From NCBI RefSeq assembly GCF_023159225.1, contig NC_063174.1, positions 29,843,983-29,907,982 on the forward strand: a stretch of DNA of 64,000 bases, read 5' to 3'. Below are positions 10,293-20,890 of the stretch, one piece after another. The stretch's first letter is position 1. Each line of letters starts with the position of its first letter. The notes under the pieces were generated by a model. That model was not told where the DNA came from. It did not search any database and worked only from the letters and a program-made list of their open reading frames with translations. The position numbers and the translations under genes were made by a program. Source of the DNA: Perognathus longimembris pacificus. Its lineage: Eukaryota > Chordata > Mammalia > Rodentia > Heteromyidae.

Positions 10293-11395
10293 AACCCTCC
10301 AGTAAGCAAAGACGTTCCTTTAGAAAATCACCCAAAATTGAAATGCTTGTTTGAAAAGCTCCATAGAGGTCATAGGTTCTATATAGCTTCTCTTCGTTAT
10401 TCTATTCCAAGAATCACACTGAACAGAACTTCACAAGTTAAAGTAGATTTATTTATACTTTTCAACTCAGTCATCCAGTGTTTTTCAGCAGGACTTCTAG
10501 CAGCCCAGTTCTGGGTCTTCTGTGTCAATATCCCCTCCTTCCAGCCTTTGTTGCGACACAAAATCTTTCTCCTCCTCCCCTGCCCTCCCCCGCCCCCAAA
10601 CTACCTTCAGTAGTACTGTACTACCCTCACTTGGGAACCACAGTGCCTCACTTCTGAGAAGACTAGAAAGGAGGCAAACATGCAGATTTGCATACCACGT
10701 TAGCACTGTAAGGCTTCCCTATGAAAAGAGAACAGAACTTCAGAGCACCCAAGAAGTTGGGGGCCTAGTGAAAATTTACTTTCTGGAGTGGAGGTGAGTA
10801 AGGACCAGGAGGCTATCTTAGGGGGTCACCTAGGAAGCTTCATGGAGACAGAACACAGTTTCTTACCATTATAGGTTCCACAGAAGTGATATGCTAAGGA
10901 CTTGGTCACTTACTTCATTCGAAGCCTGGGGCTCAATGATGCTAGGGACCAGGCTTTCTTCTGCCTTCTTTACCTTCTGCCTTTTTCTTCTTTACCTCCC
11001 CTCAGTGTGTTTCCTTGTTGTTCCTACCCCTGTGATTTTTCTGACTGTCTTAAAGTCACATGTTCCTCAAAAGGAAAGCAAAGAAGATCATTAAATATTC
11101 CTAATACAAAGCATCCTTTTAGAGTAATTCTTGCTAGGCTCTTCCATAGGTGAGGCATTTTGGGTTAGGGCCTGTTGCTTATTTTCCCCAGCAGGGGGCA
11201 GTAAAGCTCAAAGGCATCTTGACGTTTATTAATGTAGGCTTTAGAATCGGTCTCTCTTGGTTTTAGAGGCAGCCCTACATAGTCTTCTGTAACTTCTGCT
11301 ATCTGTCCCTCCCCATCTGAAAACTGACACATTAACAACATACCTTAAAAAGTATGTATGTTAGTGCAGTGAGAAAGCATTTAAAAGTACTTAGC
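10293..11395. other. Single-copy sequence
   Basis: No repeat, RNA gene or conserved coding signature recognised. Short open frames around 10340-10800 and 10890-11150 show no protein-like pattern. Confidence 0.5.
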
Positions 11396-11396
11396 C

Positions 11397-11522
11397 TAGG
11401 TGGGTACTGGTAGCTCATGCCTGTGTTCCTAGCTATTCAGGAGGCTGAGATATATTGATCATGGTTCAAAGCCAGCCTGGGGAGGAAAGTCTGTGAGACT
11501 CTTAATCTCCAATGAATCATCT
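11397..11522 (+). mobile_element. B1-type SINE monomer
   Basis: B1-like sequence (GTAGCTCATGCCTGTGTTCC, CAGGAGGCTGAGAT, GGTTCAAAGCCAGCCTGG, AGTCTGTGAGACTC). The usual right Geo monomer is not recognisable downstream. Confidence 0.8.
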
Positions 11523-11769
11523 TCCATTCCACAAGAGTAAAGTTGTTAGAGTAACTGCAAAAGAAATCACCAACACTGCAAAAGGCAGAGAGAAGTGAGA
11601 TGTCATCCCAGGAGTGACAGAACAAAGCGGGAGCTGTAGCCCCAGACCTAGTCCTTCACCTTTCTTCACTGGCCTACTGTCCTCAGAAAGAGGGTGGGAT
11701 GAGCTAGACCTGAAAGGATGGAGAGCACACAGTAGCTAGAGGGTGAGTACCAGAGAAACAAACCTGCAT

Positions 11770-11946
11770 CAGATGCCTCCAATTCACTGTGACCTTACAA
11801 CTCCCTGCATAAGCCTCAGCTGTCTCTGCTGTAAAATGCAGGCAAGGACAGCACAAACTCCAATCCCACTGTTATGACTGAATGGGATACATTCTGACAC
11901 ATAAATTACTCACAACATGCGAAGGGTTCACTGCCAACAAATGTTT
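11770..11946 (+). mobile_element. MIR-like ancient SINE relic
   Basis: Pattern resembles the 3' half of mammalian-wide MIR: CTGTAAAATGCAGG region, a diverged middle, then an end near GCCAACAAATGTTTG. Diverged; identification rests on the order of blocks. Confidence 0.45.
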
Positions 11947-12111
11947 GTTGCTACAGACAAGCGGCTGCACACAGATTGCAATGCCTCTGTATTCTTGTAA
12001 TGGTTGTATGCTTCTTAAACTAGAGAAACAAGTAGGGGCACTATCACTAGTTATTTTTTAAGCCATTCTCTTGAATTGAAATTGCTTTGTACAACTACTT
12101 AAAGACAATTA

Positions 12112-12309
12112 AGGCAGGACATTGGTGGCTTACATCGGTAATCCTAACTACTCAGAAGGCTGAGATCTGATGGTCACAGTTGAAAGTAAGCCTGGGCAGA
12201 AAAGTCTGTGAGACTCTTATCTTCAATAAACAACTCAGATAAAGCTGGAAGTGACACTGTGACTCAAGTGGTGGAGAGCTATCCTTGAGCAAAAGAAACT
12301 CAGGGACAG
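12112..12309 (+). mobile_element. B1-headed dimeric SINE, left part (split by an insertion)
   Basis: B1 head (ACATTGGTGGCTTACATCGG, GGCTGAGATCTGATGG), A-rich linker and the start of the Geo half (GTGACTCAAGTGGTGGAGAG). It is interrupted at 12309 by an IDL-Geo element; its remainder resumes at 12540-12590 (CTGAATTCAAGCCCTAGTA). Confidence 0.88.
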
Positions 12310-12526
12310 GGCTGGGAATATGCCTAGTGATAGAGTGCTTGCCTTGTATGCATGAAGTCCTGGGTTCAATTCCTCAGCACTACATATATAGAAAAAGCCA
12401 GGATTGGTGCTGTGGCTCAAGTGGTAGAGTGCTAGCCTTGAACAAAAAGAAGCCAGGGACAGTGCTCAGGCCCTGAGTTCAAGCCCCAGAACTGGCAAAA
12501 AACAAACAAATAAACAACAACCATCC
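12310..12526 (+). mobile_element. IDL-Geo SINE nested in a B1-headed SINE
   Basis: ID-like left monomer (GGCTGGGAATATGCCTAGTG, GGGTTCAATTCCTCAGCAC) and Geo right monomer (GCTGTGGCTCAAGTGGTAG, GAGTTCAAGCCCCAGAACTG). Bracketed by a 13-bp duplication with one mismatch, aactcagggacag at 12297-12309 and aactaagggacag at 12527-12539. Confidence 0.9.
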
Positions 12527-12539
12527 AACTAAGGGACAG

Positions 12540-12596
12540 TGACCAGGCTCTGAATTCAAGCCCTAGTATCAGAAATGGGCAGGGGGAGATAATTAA
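12540..12596 (+). mobile_element. B1-headed dimeric SINE, right remainder
   Basis: Completes the Geo half of the element begun at 12112 (ACCAGGCTCTGAATTCAAGC). Confidence 0.8.
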
Positions 12597-12908
12597 AAAA
12601 GAAAAGCCCTTTTCGCAGTGCAGCCTGTTTCACATTGTTGGAGCCCCACTTCTCAAGTTCGTTGGAGCTGTCGAGAATACTACCTAGGTAGGAATTATGG
12701 CCAGCTCCCATCACTTCTATTTCAAGGGAGCACTTGCAAGCGTTAGGTAATTGCATATAGCATTTTGAACTGTCTCACCAGTTGTGGCATTTCATGAAAC
12801 TGAAATACCTACAAATTATTTCTGTGGAAGAAAGGAACGCATTGTGATTACTATTTTTTGCAGCCTCACAGTGTTGCAAGAATGGGATTTTTTTTAAAGA
12901 AGATACAC

Positions 12909-13104
12909 CTTTTTTTTTTTTTTTGCCAGTCCTGGCGCTTGAACTCAGGGCCTGAGCACTGTCCTTGGCTTCTTTTTGAGCACTCTGTCACTTGAGCCAT
13001 AGCACCACCTCTGGCCTTTTCTGTATATGTGGTGCTGAAGAATCAAACCCAGGGCTTCATGCATGCTAGGGAAGCACTCTACCACTAGGCTACATTCCTA
13101 GCCC
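12909..13104 (-). mobile_element. IDL-Geo SINE
   Basis: Minus-strand poly(T), then TTGCCAGTCCTGGCGCTTGA (Geo half) and ATGCTAGGGAAGCACTCTAC, ending CATTCCTAGCCC (ID-like half). A near-identical duplication, agaagatacac near 12898 and agaaggtacac near 13105, flanks it. Confidence 0.9.
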
Positions 13105-13115
13105 AGAAGGTACAC

Positions 13116-13567
13116 TTTCATCAGGGAAGTTATATACCTTATAAGATGGCAGACTTCCTTATGGGTACAGAGAAGACCCTTGGCATCTGTGCCATATGGT
13201 TCCAAGAAGACTGACTTTAAAAGAAAGCCATGAGACTGGATGTTGAGTTCACAACTGCCCGGTAGCTACTTGATTCATTTTTCCCACAATATTGCTGACT
13301 TTTGAGAAGACAGGCCACCTTTCCACAATCTATAAAGTTGACTTCAAGACATCAGTTAAGCACATTCTATGCCCTTTTTGGTCTGCAAGGAGTACCATAA
13401 GTTTTACCTTAGTTTCAGGACACCATTTGCTTTTGGGGGAAGTTTAGTATTACAAAATTAACAGAGGAGAGACATTCAGCATATTACACAATAACATCAA
13501 CACAACTGACCACAATGTGGACTTGGCTGAGAGCTTCTCTACATCATCTGAACTGAGTAATACACAT
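13116..13567. other. Single-copy sequence upstream of truncated L1-B
   Basis: No feature recognised; ordinary AT-leaning DNA up to the L1 target-site duplication at 13568. Confidence 0.5.
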
Positions 13568-13580
13568 AAGAATGAATTCC

Positions 13581-15146
13581 TTGCAATAGCCCCAAAAACA
13601 TAAAATACCTAGGAATAACCTTAACCAAAGAAGTGAAAGACCTCTTTGATGAGAACTTTAAAAGCTTGAAAAACGAAATTAAGTCAGAACTAAGGAAATG
13701 GAAAAACCTCCCATGCTCCTGGATTGGGAGGATTAATATAATCAAAATGGCAATATTTCCAAAGGCTATCTACAAATCCAATGCAATACCCATTAATATC
13801 CCAACACCATTTTTTAATGAAATAGAGGAAGCAATCCAGAAATTCATATGGAACAATAAAAGACCTAGAATAGCAAAAACACTCCTAAGCAGAAAGAAGA
13901 GTGCTGGAGGAATTACAATACCCAACTTCAAGCTGTATTATAAAGCTATAGTAATAAAAACAGCTTGGTATTTGCATAGGAACAGGTCTGAAGACCAATG
14001 GAACAGAATTGAAGACCCAGAAATGAACCCACAGAACTACGCCTACTTAATCTTTGATAAAGGAGCTAAAACAATAGTATGGAAGAAAGATAGCCTCTTT
14101 AACAAATGGTGCTGGCAAACACATGCAACAAACACATGCAACAAACTAAAACTAGATCCTTATATATCACCCTGCACCAAAATCAATTCCAAATGGATTA
14201 AAGACCTCGAAACCAAAACAGACACCCTGAAAACACTAAAGGAAGGAGTAGGAGAAACACTTGGGCTCCTTGGCACAGGACAGAACTTCCTTAACAAAGA
14301 CCCAGAAATGCGACAAATCAAAGAAAGGTTGGACAAATGGGACTGCATCAAACTGCAGAGCTTCTGCACGGCAAGGACATAGCTCGCAAGATAAACAGAA
14401 AGCCCACAGACTGGGAGAAGATCTTTACCGGCCATTCAACGGACAAAGGCCTCATCTCTAAAATATATGCAGAACTAAAAAAATTACCCTCTTTCAAATC
14501 AAAACCGCAAAGAACCAATAGCCCCCTCATCAAGTGGGCTAAAGACTTACAAAGAGACTTCTCTGATGAGGAAATGAGAATGGCCAGGAGACATATGAAA
14601 AAATGCTCTACATCACTGGCCATAAAAGAAATGCAAATCAAAACAACATTGAGATTCCATCTCACCCCAGTAAGAATGTCATATATCAAGAAAACTAACA
14701 CTAACAATTGTTGGAGGGCATGTGGCCAAAAGGGAACCCTACTTCATTGTTGGTGGGAATGTAAACTGGTTCAGCCACTCTGGCAAGCAGTATGGAGATT
14801 CCTCAGAAGGCTAAATATAGAACTCCCCTATGACCCAGCAGCCCCACTTTTGGGGATCTATCCAAAATACCACAAACAAAATCACAGTAATGTCACCAGC
14901 ACAACAATGTTTATTGCAGCACAATTTGTCATAGAGAGAATCTGGAACCAACCCAGATGCCCCTCAGTAGACGAATGGATCAGGAAAATGTGGTACATAT
15001 ACACAATGGAATTTTATGCCTCTATCAGAAAGAATGACGTCCCATTTGTAAGGAAATGGAAGGACTTGGAAAAAATTATACTAAGTGAAGTGAGCCAGAC
15101 CCAAAGAAACATGGATTCTATGGTCTCCCTTATTGGGAATAATTAG
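13581..15146 (+). pseudogene. L1-B ORF2p C-terminal region, one frameshift
   Basis: This encodes the thumb and C-terminal part of ORF2p but no catalytic FADD, so it cannot make an active enzyme. The frame is open to about 14380, where one base is missing relative to the full-length copy (GGCAAGGAC against GGCAAAGGAC). It then continues in another frame to the natural stop at 15144-15146 (ending SLIGNN). The C-terminal cysteine motif ([18 protein letters not shown]) is intact. It is truncated by incomplete reverse transcription, as its target-site duplications show. Confidence 0.92.
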
Positions 15147-15665
15147 TACAGGTTTAGGCAAGTCATAGCAGAGCATCACAAGACCCAATAGCTATACCCT
15201 TATGAACACCCAAGATGAGGCTAAGTGAAATGAATTCCATGTTATGGACACAATTGTTATATCACAGTTGTAACTACTTTCAACGTCCCATGTGTATCTG
15301 TAGCTTCTATTATTGATGATGTTCTTGTATCACCTTCCTGTGGTTGTACCTACACTATCTCTGTAATCTTATCTGAGTATATTGGAAACCGTGTATACTG
15401 GTATTAGAACTAGGAAATTGAAAGGTAATACCAAAATTGAGAGACACAGGGTAAAAAAAGAAAAACAACTACAAAAGCAATACTTGCAAAACTGTTTGGT
15501 GTAAATCAACTGAACACCTCAGGGGGGGAAAGGGTAAGGGGGAGGGGGAGGGGGGTATGAGGGACAAGGTAACAAACAGTACAAGAAATATATCCAATGC
15601 CTAATGTATGAAACTGTAACCTCTCTGTACATCAGTTTGATAATAAAAATTTGAAAGAAAAAAAA
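13581..15665 (+). mobile_element. 5'-truncated L1-B copy
   Basis: About 2.1 kb of L1-B 3' end: the part of ORF2 after the reverse-transcriptase core, then the full 3'UTR with its G-rich tract (about 15520-15558), the AATAAAAATTTG end and a poly(A) tail. A perfect 13-bp duplication, aagaatgaattcc, at 13568-13580 and 15666-15678 defines both ends. It aligns with 56807-59098 of the full-length copy. Confidence 0.96.
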
Positions 15666-15702
15666 AAGAATGAATTCCATCTTTTGTTTGTTTGTTTTGG
15701 CC

Positions 15703-15924
15703 AGAGGGCAGTGGCTCCCACCTGTAATCCTAACTACTCAGAAAGCTGAGATCTGAGGATGGCAGTTCAAAGCCAGTCCCAGGTAGGAAAGTCAGTGAGA
15801 CTCTTATTCCAATTAACTACCAAAAAGCTAGAAGTAGAGCTGTGGTTCAAGTGGTAGAGCACTAGCCTTAAGCAAAAAAAAAATCCTAGGGACAGAGCCT
15901 AGGTCCTGAGTTCAAGCCCTGGAT
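15703..15924 (+). mobile_element. B1-headed dimeric SINE
   Basis: B1 head (GGCAGTGGCTCCCACCTGTA, AAAGCTGAGATCTGAGGATG), linker CCAATTAACTACCAAAAAGC and Geo half (GCTGTGGTTCAAGTGGTAG, CCTGAGTTCAAGCCC). A (GT)n/(CA)n tract takes the place of the A-rich tail. Confidence 0.92.
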
Positions 15925-15962
15925 ATGTGTGTGTGCGCGCACACACACACACACACACACAC
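15925..15962 (+). repeat. (GT)n-(GC)n-(CA)n microsatellite
   Basis: GTGTGTGCGCGC followed by ACACAC units. Alternating purine-pyrimidine tract at a SINE tail. Confidence 0.95.
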
Positions 15963-17105
15963 ATTTTTTACAATGTCTTCTGCTTTTTACAAATTTTCCA
16001 CCATACTTGGTCATAACCACATATAGCAAGTCTCTGTCTAAGGCAACTTACTGTACTAGCATTTCCTGTCCGTCAACCTGCTCAGTACTCTTAACCCTCA
16101 GCATTTAAATGCACAATTTGTAGATCTCTTTCTCGCTACAGCCTACCTCAAACCACTTCCCTTACCTGGACCTTTCATCTCAACTCTGTATCTGAGCACA
16201 CCAGAGCAACTTCCCCTGCCTATTAACTCTGCTTGTTCTTAAACCTGTATACCCTGCCACTTTGTACCTGCTAAGCTTCCCACCATCTTTACTGAGGAGT
16301 CAGCCTTTCTTCTCTACTTCCTGTGTCAGGTGTTGCATTAGCATGCTGTGTTGCTTGCATCATCTGGGGTGATTGCCACCACAGCTAGGAAATGGGTAGC
16401 ACTATCACATTTTGTACAGGTGGAGAATCTAAAACAGAGGAAAGTAAAGTCTTACCAGGCCACACTGCTAATGCACAAGATGAAGTCAGGACAAAAACTC
16501 TGGTCTATGGAGTTCATACCATCATGCCATTTGCTGCTTTAAATCAACTGCTCCCACCCCTCACCCCCCACCCTCCACCCCCTGCCCAAGCTAGAGCTCT
16601 GCCTTCATTCCTAGACAGTTGCCACAGGTCCTGCTCTAACTGCATTTGTCTTCATGCCCCTTTGCTGCATTTCACACAAGCTCTTCAAATAGTGCAAGTC
16701 AAGAATGTACCTGTTAAACTGAATTTTCCTAGAAACATTTTGCCACAGAGCTTCATAGTCCTGGCTGTAAACTCGTTAGAGGTTCAGAGGCCTTGAGCCA
16801 TGACAGCAGGTTTCCCATGAAGGTGGAGGGCTGGGTAGGCTCTGAAGGCTGGGGATTTGGTGACCCAGAAGAGTGTGTGTCTTACAGGGGCAGGAAAAAC
16901 ATCAGTGAAGTCAAGGCCAGAGGATTTCAGCCTGCAAGAAGAACTTTGGAAAAAGCCACGCCTAGTAGATGCATTGGCTTAATGTGCTTTGGGAAAGGAT
17001 ATGAGATTGGATAGATTAGATGGGCTTTATGGATTATGGAAGGATGTGATTGCCAGACAGAGGAATGTGAACCTAATGCTTGCTGATGCTTTAGCTATTC
17101 TGTGA
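15963..17105. other. Mostly single-copy sequence with a MIR relic
   Basis: No coding or RNA gene signature. A pyrimidine-rich stretch (CCACCCCTCACCCCCCACC, near 16550) and the MIR relic at 16405-16530 are the only items of note. Confidence 0.5.
16405..16530 (-). mobile_element. MIR relic
   Basis: The block order resembles the reverse of MIR: TTTGTACAGGTGGAGAATCT, GAAAGTAAAGTCTTACCAGG, CCACACTGCTAATG, GACAAAAACTCTGG. Ancient mammalian SINE. Confidence 0.6.
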
Positions 17106-17109
17106 CATT

Positions 17110-17400
17110 CCATTCCCAATACGTTGTTATGTGTGCTTTTAATACTGTATACTACTCCACCATATGACTTTATTGCAATTTATTTATTCTAAGATGACTA
17201 AGCATTAGTTGGTTTTTTACTATTATAAGTTTTGCTGCTATGAATGTTTTGTATGTTTCTGGGTGCATCTGCACCATCTCCCCTTGCCTACATATCTAAT
17301 GGCTAGGTCATATGATATTTATGTCTCCAGCTTTTTGATAAGGCTAGATTGTTTTCCCCAAGTGATTGTGACAGTTTACACAGACACTTGTAGTGTCTAA
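17110..17400 (-). mobile_element. Ancient L1 fragment (ORF2 3' end/3'UTR)
   Basis: Minus-strand sequence follows the conserved end of mammalian L1 ORF2: a TTTATTGCAATTTATTTATT region, TTTTGCTGCTATGAATGTTT, CTAATGGCTAGGTCATATGA, TTTTTGATAAGGCTAGATTG. Heavily diverged and pre-dates both L1-A and L1-B. Confidence 0.75.
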
Positions 17401-17429
17401 GAGCTCTTCTCTGTGTGTGTGTCTGTGTG

Positions 17430-17647
17430 TATATCGGTACTAGGGCTTCAGCTTACTGCCTTGCACTTGCTTTTTCACTCATGGCTGGTTGTTCTATAAT
17501 GCTGAGATATGCCTCCAGTAATGCATTTTTTATGGTTATTTTGGTGATGAAGTCCCTGGGACTTTTCTGAACAGGCTGGCTTCAAACCACAATCCTCCAA
17601 GTCTCAGCCTCCTGAGTAGCTAGGATTACAGGTGTGAGCTACCATGG
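17430..17647 (-). mobile_element. B1-headed dimeric SINE, diverged
   Basis: The B1 head is clear on the minus strand (CTCAGCCTCCTGAGTAGCTA, GGATTACAGGTGTGAGCTAC). The Geo half is worn (GGGCTTCAGCTTACTGCC). A TG-rich tract (17409-17429) stands at its tail. Confidence 0.8.
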
Positions 17648-17658
17648 CCTTATAAGAG

Positions 17659-17697
17659 GTTTTCTTTCTTTCTTCCTTCCTTCCTTCCTTCCTTCCT

Positions 17698-17736
<39 letters not shown>

Positions 17737-17841
17737 CTCTTTCTTTCTTTCTTTCTCTCTCTCTTTCTTTCTTTCTCTCTTTCTTTCTTTCCATCTTTCT
17801 TTCTTTCTTTCTTTCCATCTTTCTTTCCATCTTTCTTTCCT

Positions 17842-17896
<55 letters not shown>
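17659..17896 (+). repeat. Long (TTTC)n pyrimidine microsatellite
   Basis: About 240 bases of TTTC units with scattered TTCC, CTCT and CATC variants, on a pure homopurine-homopyrimidine duplex. The frames open through it on both strands are artefacts of the repeat. Confidence 0.97.
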
Positions 17897-18179
17897 GTTT
17901 TTGTCAATTTGAGAACAGTGAAATATCTAGAATTTTCATTTTATTATAAATGCCTTAAATTTTTTAATCCCTTCTTCTATAGTGTGTGATGTTGCTATTT
18001 TAAGAAACAGTTCTCCAACATCGAGTGATAAAGATACTCATCTTCCTAAAGTTCCATAGCTTGCCTTTTATCTTTGGTCTCTAATGCTTTCCATTTAGAT
18101 GCATGTTTGGGAGAGTTCTCTTTGTGTCTCATCTTTTCTTTCATTTTTGGTAAATTGTTAAAAGTGTCAGAGTCTGAGG

Positions 18180-18412
18180 GCACAGAAAGGGAGGGAGGGA
18201 AGACGGGTGAAAAACTAATCAGGCTATTCGGTATACGCTATGTGGAAAATTAACTATATAAGTTTTCGGCAAGGATAGAGGGGGAAACTGGGGGAATTGA
18301 AGGAAGAATAACATTATCCAGAAAACATGATGTATTCATTATCTGACTTAGGAAATTACAACCCTTCTGTACAGCACCTTGATAATAACAACAAAATTAT
18401 ATTTTAAAAAAT
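18180..18412 (+). mobile_element. Older L1 3' end
   Basis: The order of blocks matches the L1 3'UTR: a G-rich stretch (GGGAGGGAGGGAAGACGGG), then AGGGGGAAACTGGGGGAATT, CATGATGTATTCATTATC, TGTACAGCACCTTGATAATA and an A-rich end. Diverged from L1-A and L1-B. Confidence 0.7.
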
Positions 18413-18759
18413 GTGACAGAGTCTGGTGTTTAAGCTCTGGGGAATTTTTAAACAAATTTCATTTTTTAATGTTTTTTTGAGTCAGTATTATGATTTACTT
18501 TTTTTTTTTTTTGCTTAGAATCTTTTGGTTTCACCTGTGTTCCAATGTACTTGTAAAGTGTTTATCACAATGCCATTGCCATGCTTATAGATCTAGGCTG
18601 CACGTGTGTTCAGGTTTCCTTCTCATTCCTGACACTGTTTTTATTCACTAGTTTCTACTCAATCAATCATTATTTAGAAGCTTTTTCAAATAGCAAGTTT
18701 TAGCTTTGTTGATTATCTTCATTTTCTACTCTCTGGTTATTCCACTAATTTATGTTCTT

Positions 18760-19005
18760 TTTTTTTTGTTTTTTTGGTCATTTGTGGGGCTTGAGCTCAG
18801 GGCCTGGGCGCTGTCCCTGAGTGTTTTCACTCAAGGCTATTGCTCTACCACTTTGGGCCACAGCTCCACTTTGGGTTTTCTGATGGTTAATTGGAGATAA
18901 GAGTCTCATAGACTTTCCTGCCAGGATTAGCTTTGAATCGTGATCCTCAGATCTAACCTTTCTGAGTAGCTAGGATTAAAGGCATGAGCCACCAACAGTG
19001 GGTAT
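18760..19005 (-). mobile_element. B1-headed dimeric SINE
   Basis: Geo half (GGGGCTTGAGCTCAGGGCC), linker GGTTAATTGGAGATAAGAGT and B1 head (TCTGAGTAGCTAGGATTAAA) on the minus strand. Perfect 14-bp duplication, taatttatgttctt, at 18746-18759 and 19006-19019. Confidence 0.93.
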
Positions 19006-19056
19006 TAATTTATGTTCTTATTTTTATTATTTTCTTTTTTCCTCTATCCTGTTGCT

Positions 19057-19089
19057 TATTATTATTATTATTATTATATTATTATTATT
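19057..19089 (+). repeat. (TTA)n microsatellite at a SINE tail
   Basis: TTA/ATT units immediately before the reverse-strand SINE, corresponding to an expanded A-rich tail. Confidence 0.93.
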
Positions 19090-19279
19090 TTGCCAATCAT
19101 GGTGCTTGAACTCAGGGCCTGGGCACTATCATTAAGCTTCTTTTGCTCATGGTTAGCACTCTATCATGTGAGCCACAGTGCCACTTTTGGCTTTTTCTGT
19201 TTATGTGGTACTGAGGAATCCAGCTCAGGGCTTCATAGGTGCTAGGCAAGCACTTATCACTAAGCCACATTCCCTGCTC
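19090..19279 (-). mobile_element. IDL-Geo SINE
   Basis: TTGCCAATCATGGTGCTTGA and CTCAGGGCCTGGGCACTATC (Geo half), then TGCTAGGCAAGCACTTATCA and CCACATTCCCTGC (ID-like half), read on the minus strand. Confidence 0.9.
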
Positions 19280-19489
19280 CTGTTGCCTTTTCTATTTTAT
19301 AACGCCCAGACTTTCTTCTTCTTTAAATTATCATTAACTAATTATATTAAGTTTTATTGTGATGTTGCTAAATATACATATAATACACTTTGTAAGGTGT
19401 TTTATTGCAATATTGTCACATGCACATAACAAGTTTATTTAAATTCACTGTTAGGTTTTAGATTCCTTCAGCCTCTCCTCTTTTTTAAC

Positions 19490-19690
19490 ATAAAAGTTAA
19501 AAGTCATGCAGCGGTGGTAAAGAACTATACAATTTGTAGGTAGGGAAGGGAGGAAAAAACTGGGAGAGCTAGGGAAGGGGTGACATTGTGCAAAAAGAAA
19601 TATACTCATTATAGGACTTATGTAACTGTAACCCCTCCATACATCATGCTCTGTACATCACAATAAGAAATTAAACAAGAATTTAAAATT
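19490..19690 (+). mobile_element. Older L1 3' end
   Basis: GGGAAGGGAGGAAAAAACTG, GGGGTGACATTGTGCAAAAA, GAAATATACTCATTATAGGA, TGTAACTGTAACCCCTCCAT, then an A-rich end: the same block order as the 61258-61410 element. Confidence 0.75.
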
Positions 19691-19729
19691 ATAGTGTTTA
19701 TACTTGTTGATTTAACTTTATCATATATA

Positions 19730-19947
19730 TTTGCTATTCCTGGAGCTTGTACTCGCCCTTGGTGCTGTCCCTGAGCTTTTGTGCTCAGGCTAATGCTGTA
19801 TCACCTCTAGCTACTTCTAGATTTTTGTGGTTAATTGGAGATAAGAATCCCATTGACTTTCCTGTCTGGGTTGGCTTTGAACTGTGATCTTCAGCACTCA
19901 GCTTTTTGAGTAGCTAGGATTACAGGTGAGAACCACCAGTGCCCAGC
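19730..19947 (-). mobile_element. B1-headed dimeric SINE
   Basis: Minus strand: GGAGCTTGTACTCGCCCTTG (Geo half), GTGGTTAATTGGAGATAAGA (linker), TTTTGAGTAGCTAGGATTAC and CACCAGTGCCCAGC (B1 head). Confidence 0.88.
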
Positions 19948-19949
19948 TT

Positions 19950-20488
19950 TATCCTACCTGTTTTGATATGCAGTATTTTATTTTATCCCATACTCAATAT
20001 TGGAATGCTTTGTTTAATCTGCTATTTATGTTTTGTCTTATTCTTTGATTAATATTCAGTTAATTAAAATTTAAAGCATTAAATTTCCCTAAATTGTTTT
20101 ACCATTTACATAAAATAGTACAAATTTCCTATACATTCAAATTAGTTACTCAAATTCCTTAGTCATCAAACTACAACTTTAACTACAATATATCTGATTC
20201 TCTTGAACACTTCCAACATTTAAACTACAGAATATATATATTTATATATATATATACATAAATACATATGTATGTACACACACAAACTTGTTGGACATGT
20301 AGGTCTAGTAAATCAGGCATCAACTTTTGTAGTTTATATTGTCTCAACCATTTCAACTATTTGAAAAAAACAGGTCAAATATATCAAGAAGCATACAATA
20401 ATAGCAGAACTTATTGGCACACAGAAGTACAATTATTTGTAAAAATGCCTTTCTTGAATCATAAATTTACTTGTACACAAAATTGAGC
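19950..20488. other. AT-rich single-copy sequence
   Basis: Very AT-rich, with a short (TA)n/TATATACATA tract around 20229-20275. No gene signal. Confidence 0.5.
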
Positions 20489-20502
20489 TGAATTGCCTTC
20501 TT

Positions 20503-20700
20503 TTTTTGGCCAGTCCTGGGCCTTGAACTCAGGACCTAAGCACTGTCTCTGGCTTCTTTTTTGCTCAAGGCTAGCACCCTGCCACTTGAGCCACAGCGCC
20601 ACTCCTGACCATTTTCCATATATGTGGAGCTAAGGAACTGAACCCAGGGCTTCATGTATATGAGGCAAGCACTCTTGCCACTAGGCCATATTCCCAGCCT
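20503..20700 (-). mobile_element. IDL-Geo SINE
   Basis: Both monomers are clear on the minus strand (GGCCAGTCCTGGGCCTTGAA; TGAGGCAAGCACTCTTGCCA). Perfect 14-bp duplication, tgaattgccttctt, at 20489-20502 and 20701-20714. Confidence 0.95.
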
Positions 20701-20799
20701 TGAATTGCCTTCTTAAGCCTATGGAAGCTATTCTACTGCTCTGTAACTCCAAATGTTCTGCAAACCAGCAGTATCAAAATTATATAAGAACTTGCTTTT

Positions 20800-20890
20800 A
20801 ACAGGGGTAGACTCTTAGACCCACCTGGAACCTCCTAAATCAGAATCTTCATTTTAACAAGATTCCCAGGTGGCTTGTATGCACAGCTGA
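20800..20890. mobile_element. MER5-like (hAT-Charlie) relic
   Basis: CCTCCTAAATCAGAATCTTC, ATTTTAACAAGATTCCCAGG and TGGCTTGTATGCACAGC follow the interior of MER5. Confidence 0.65.

Noticed and set aside
17634..17912. Open frames of Phe-Leu-Ser or Lys-Glu-Arg repeats across the TTTC tract
   Set aside because: Direct translation of a microsatellite; no gene.
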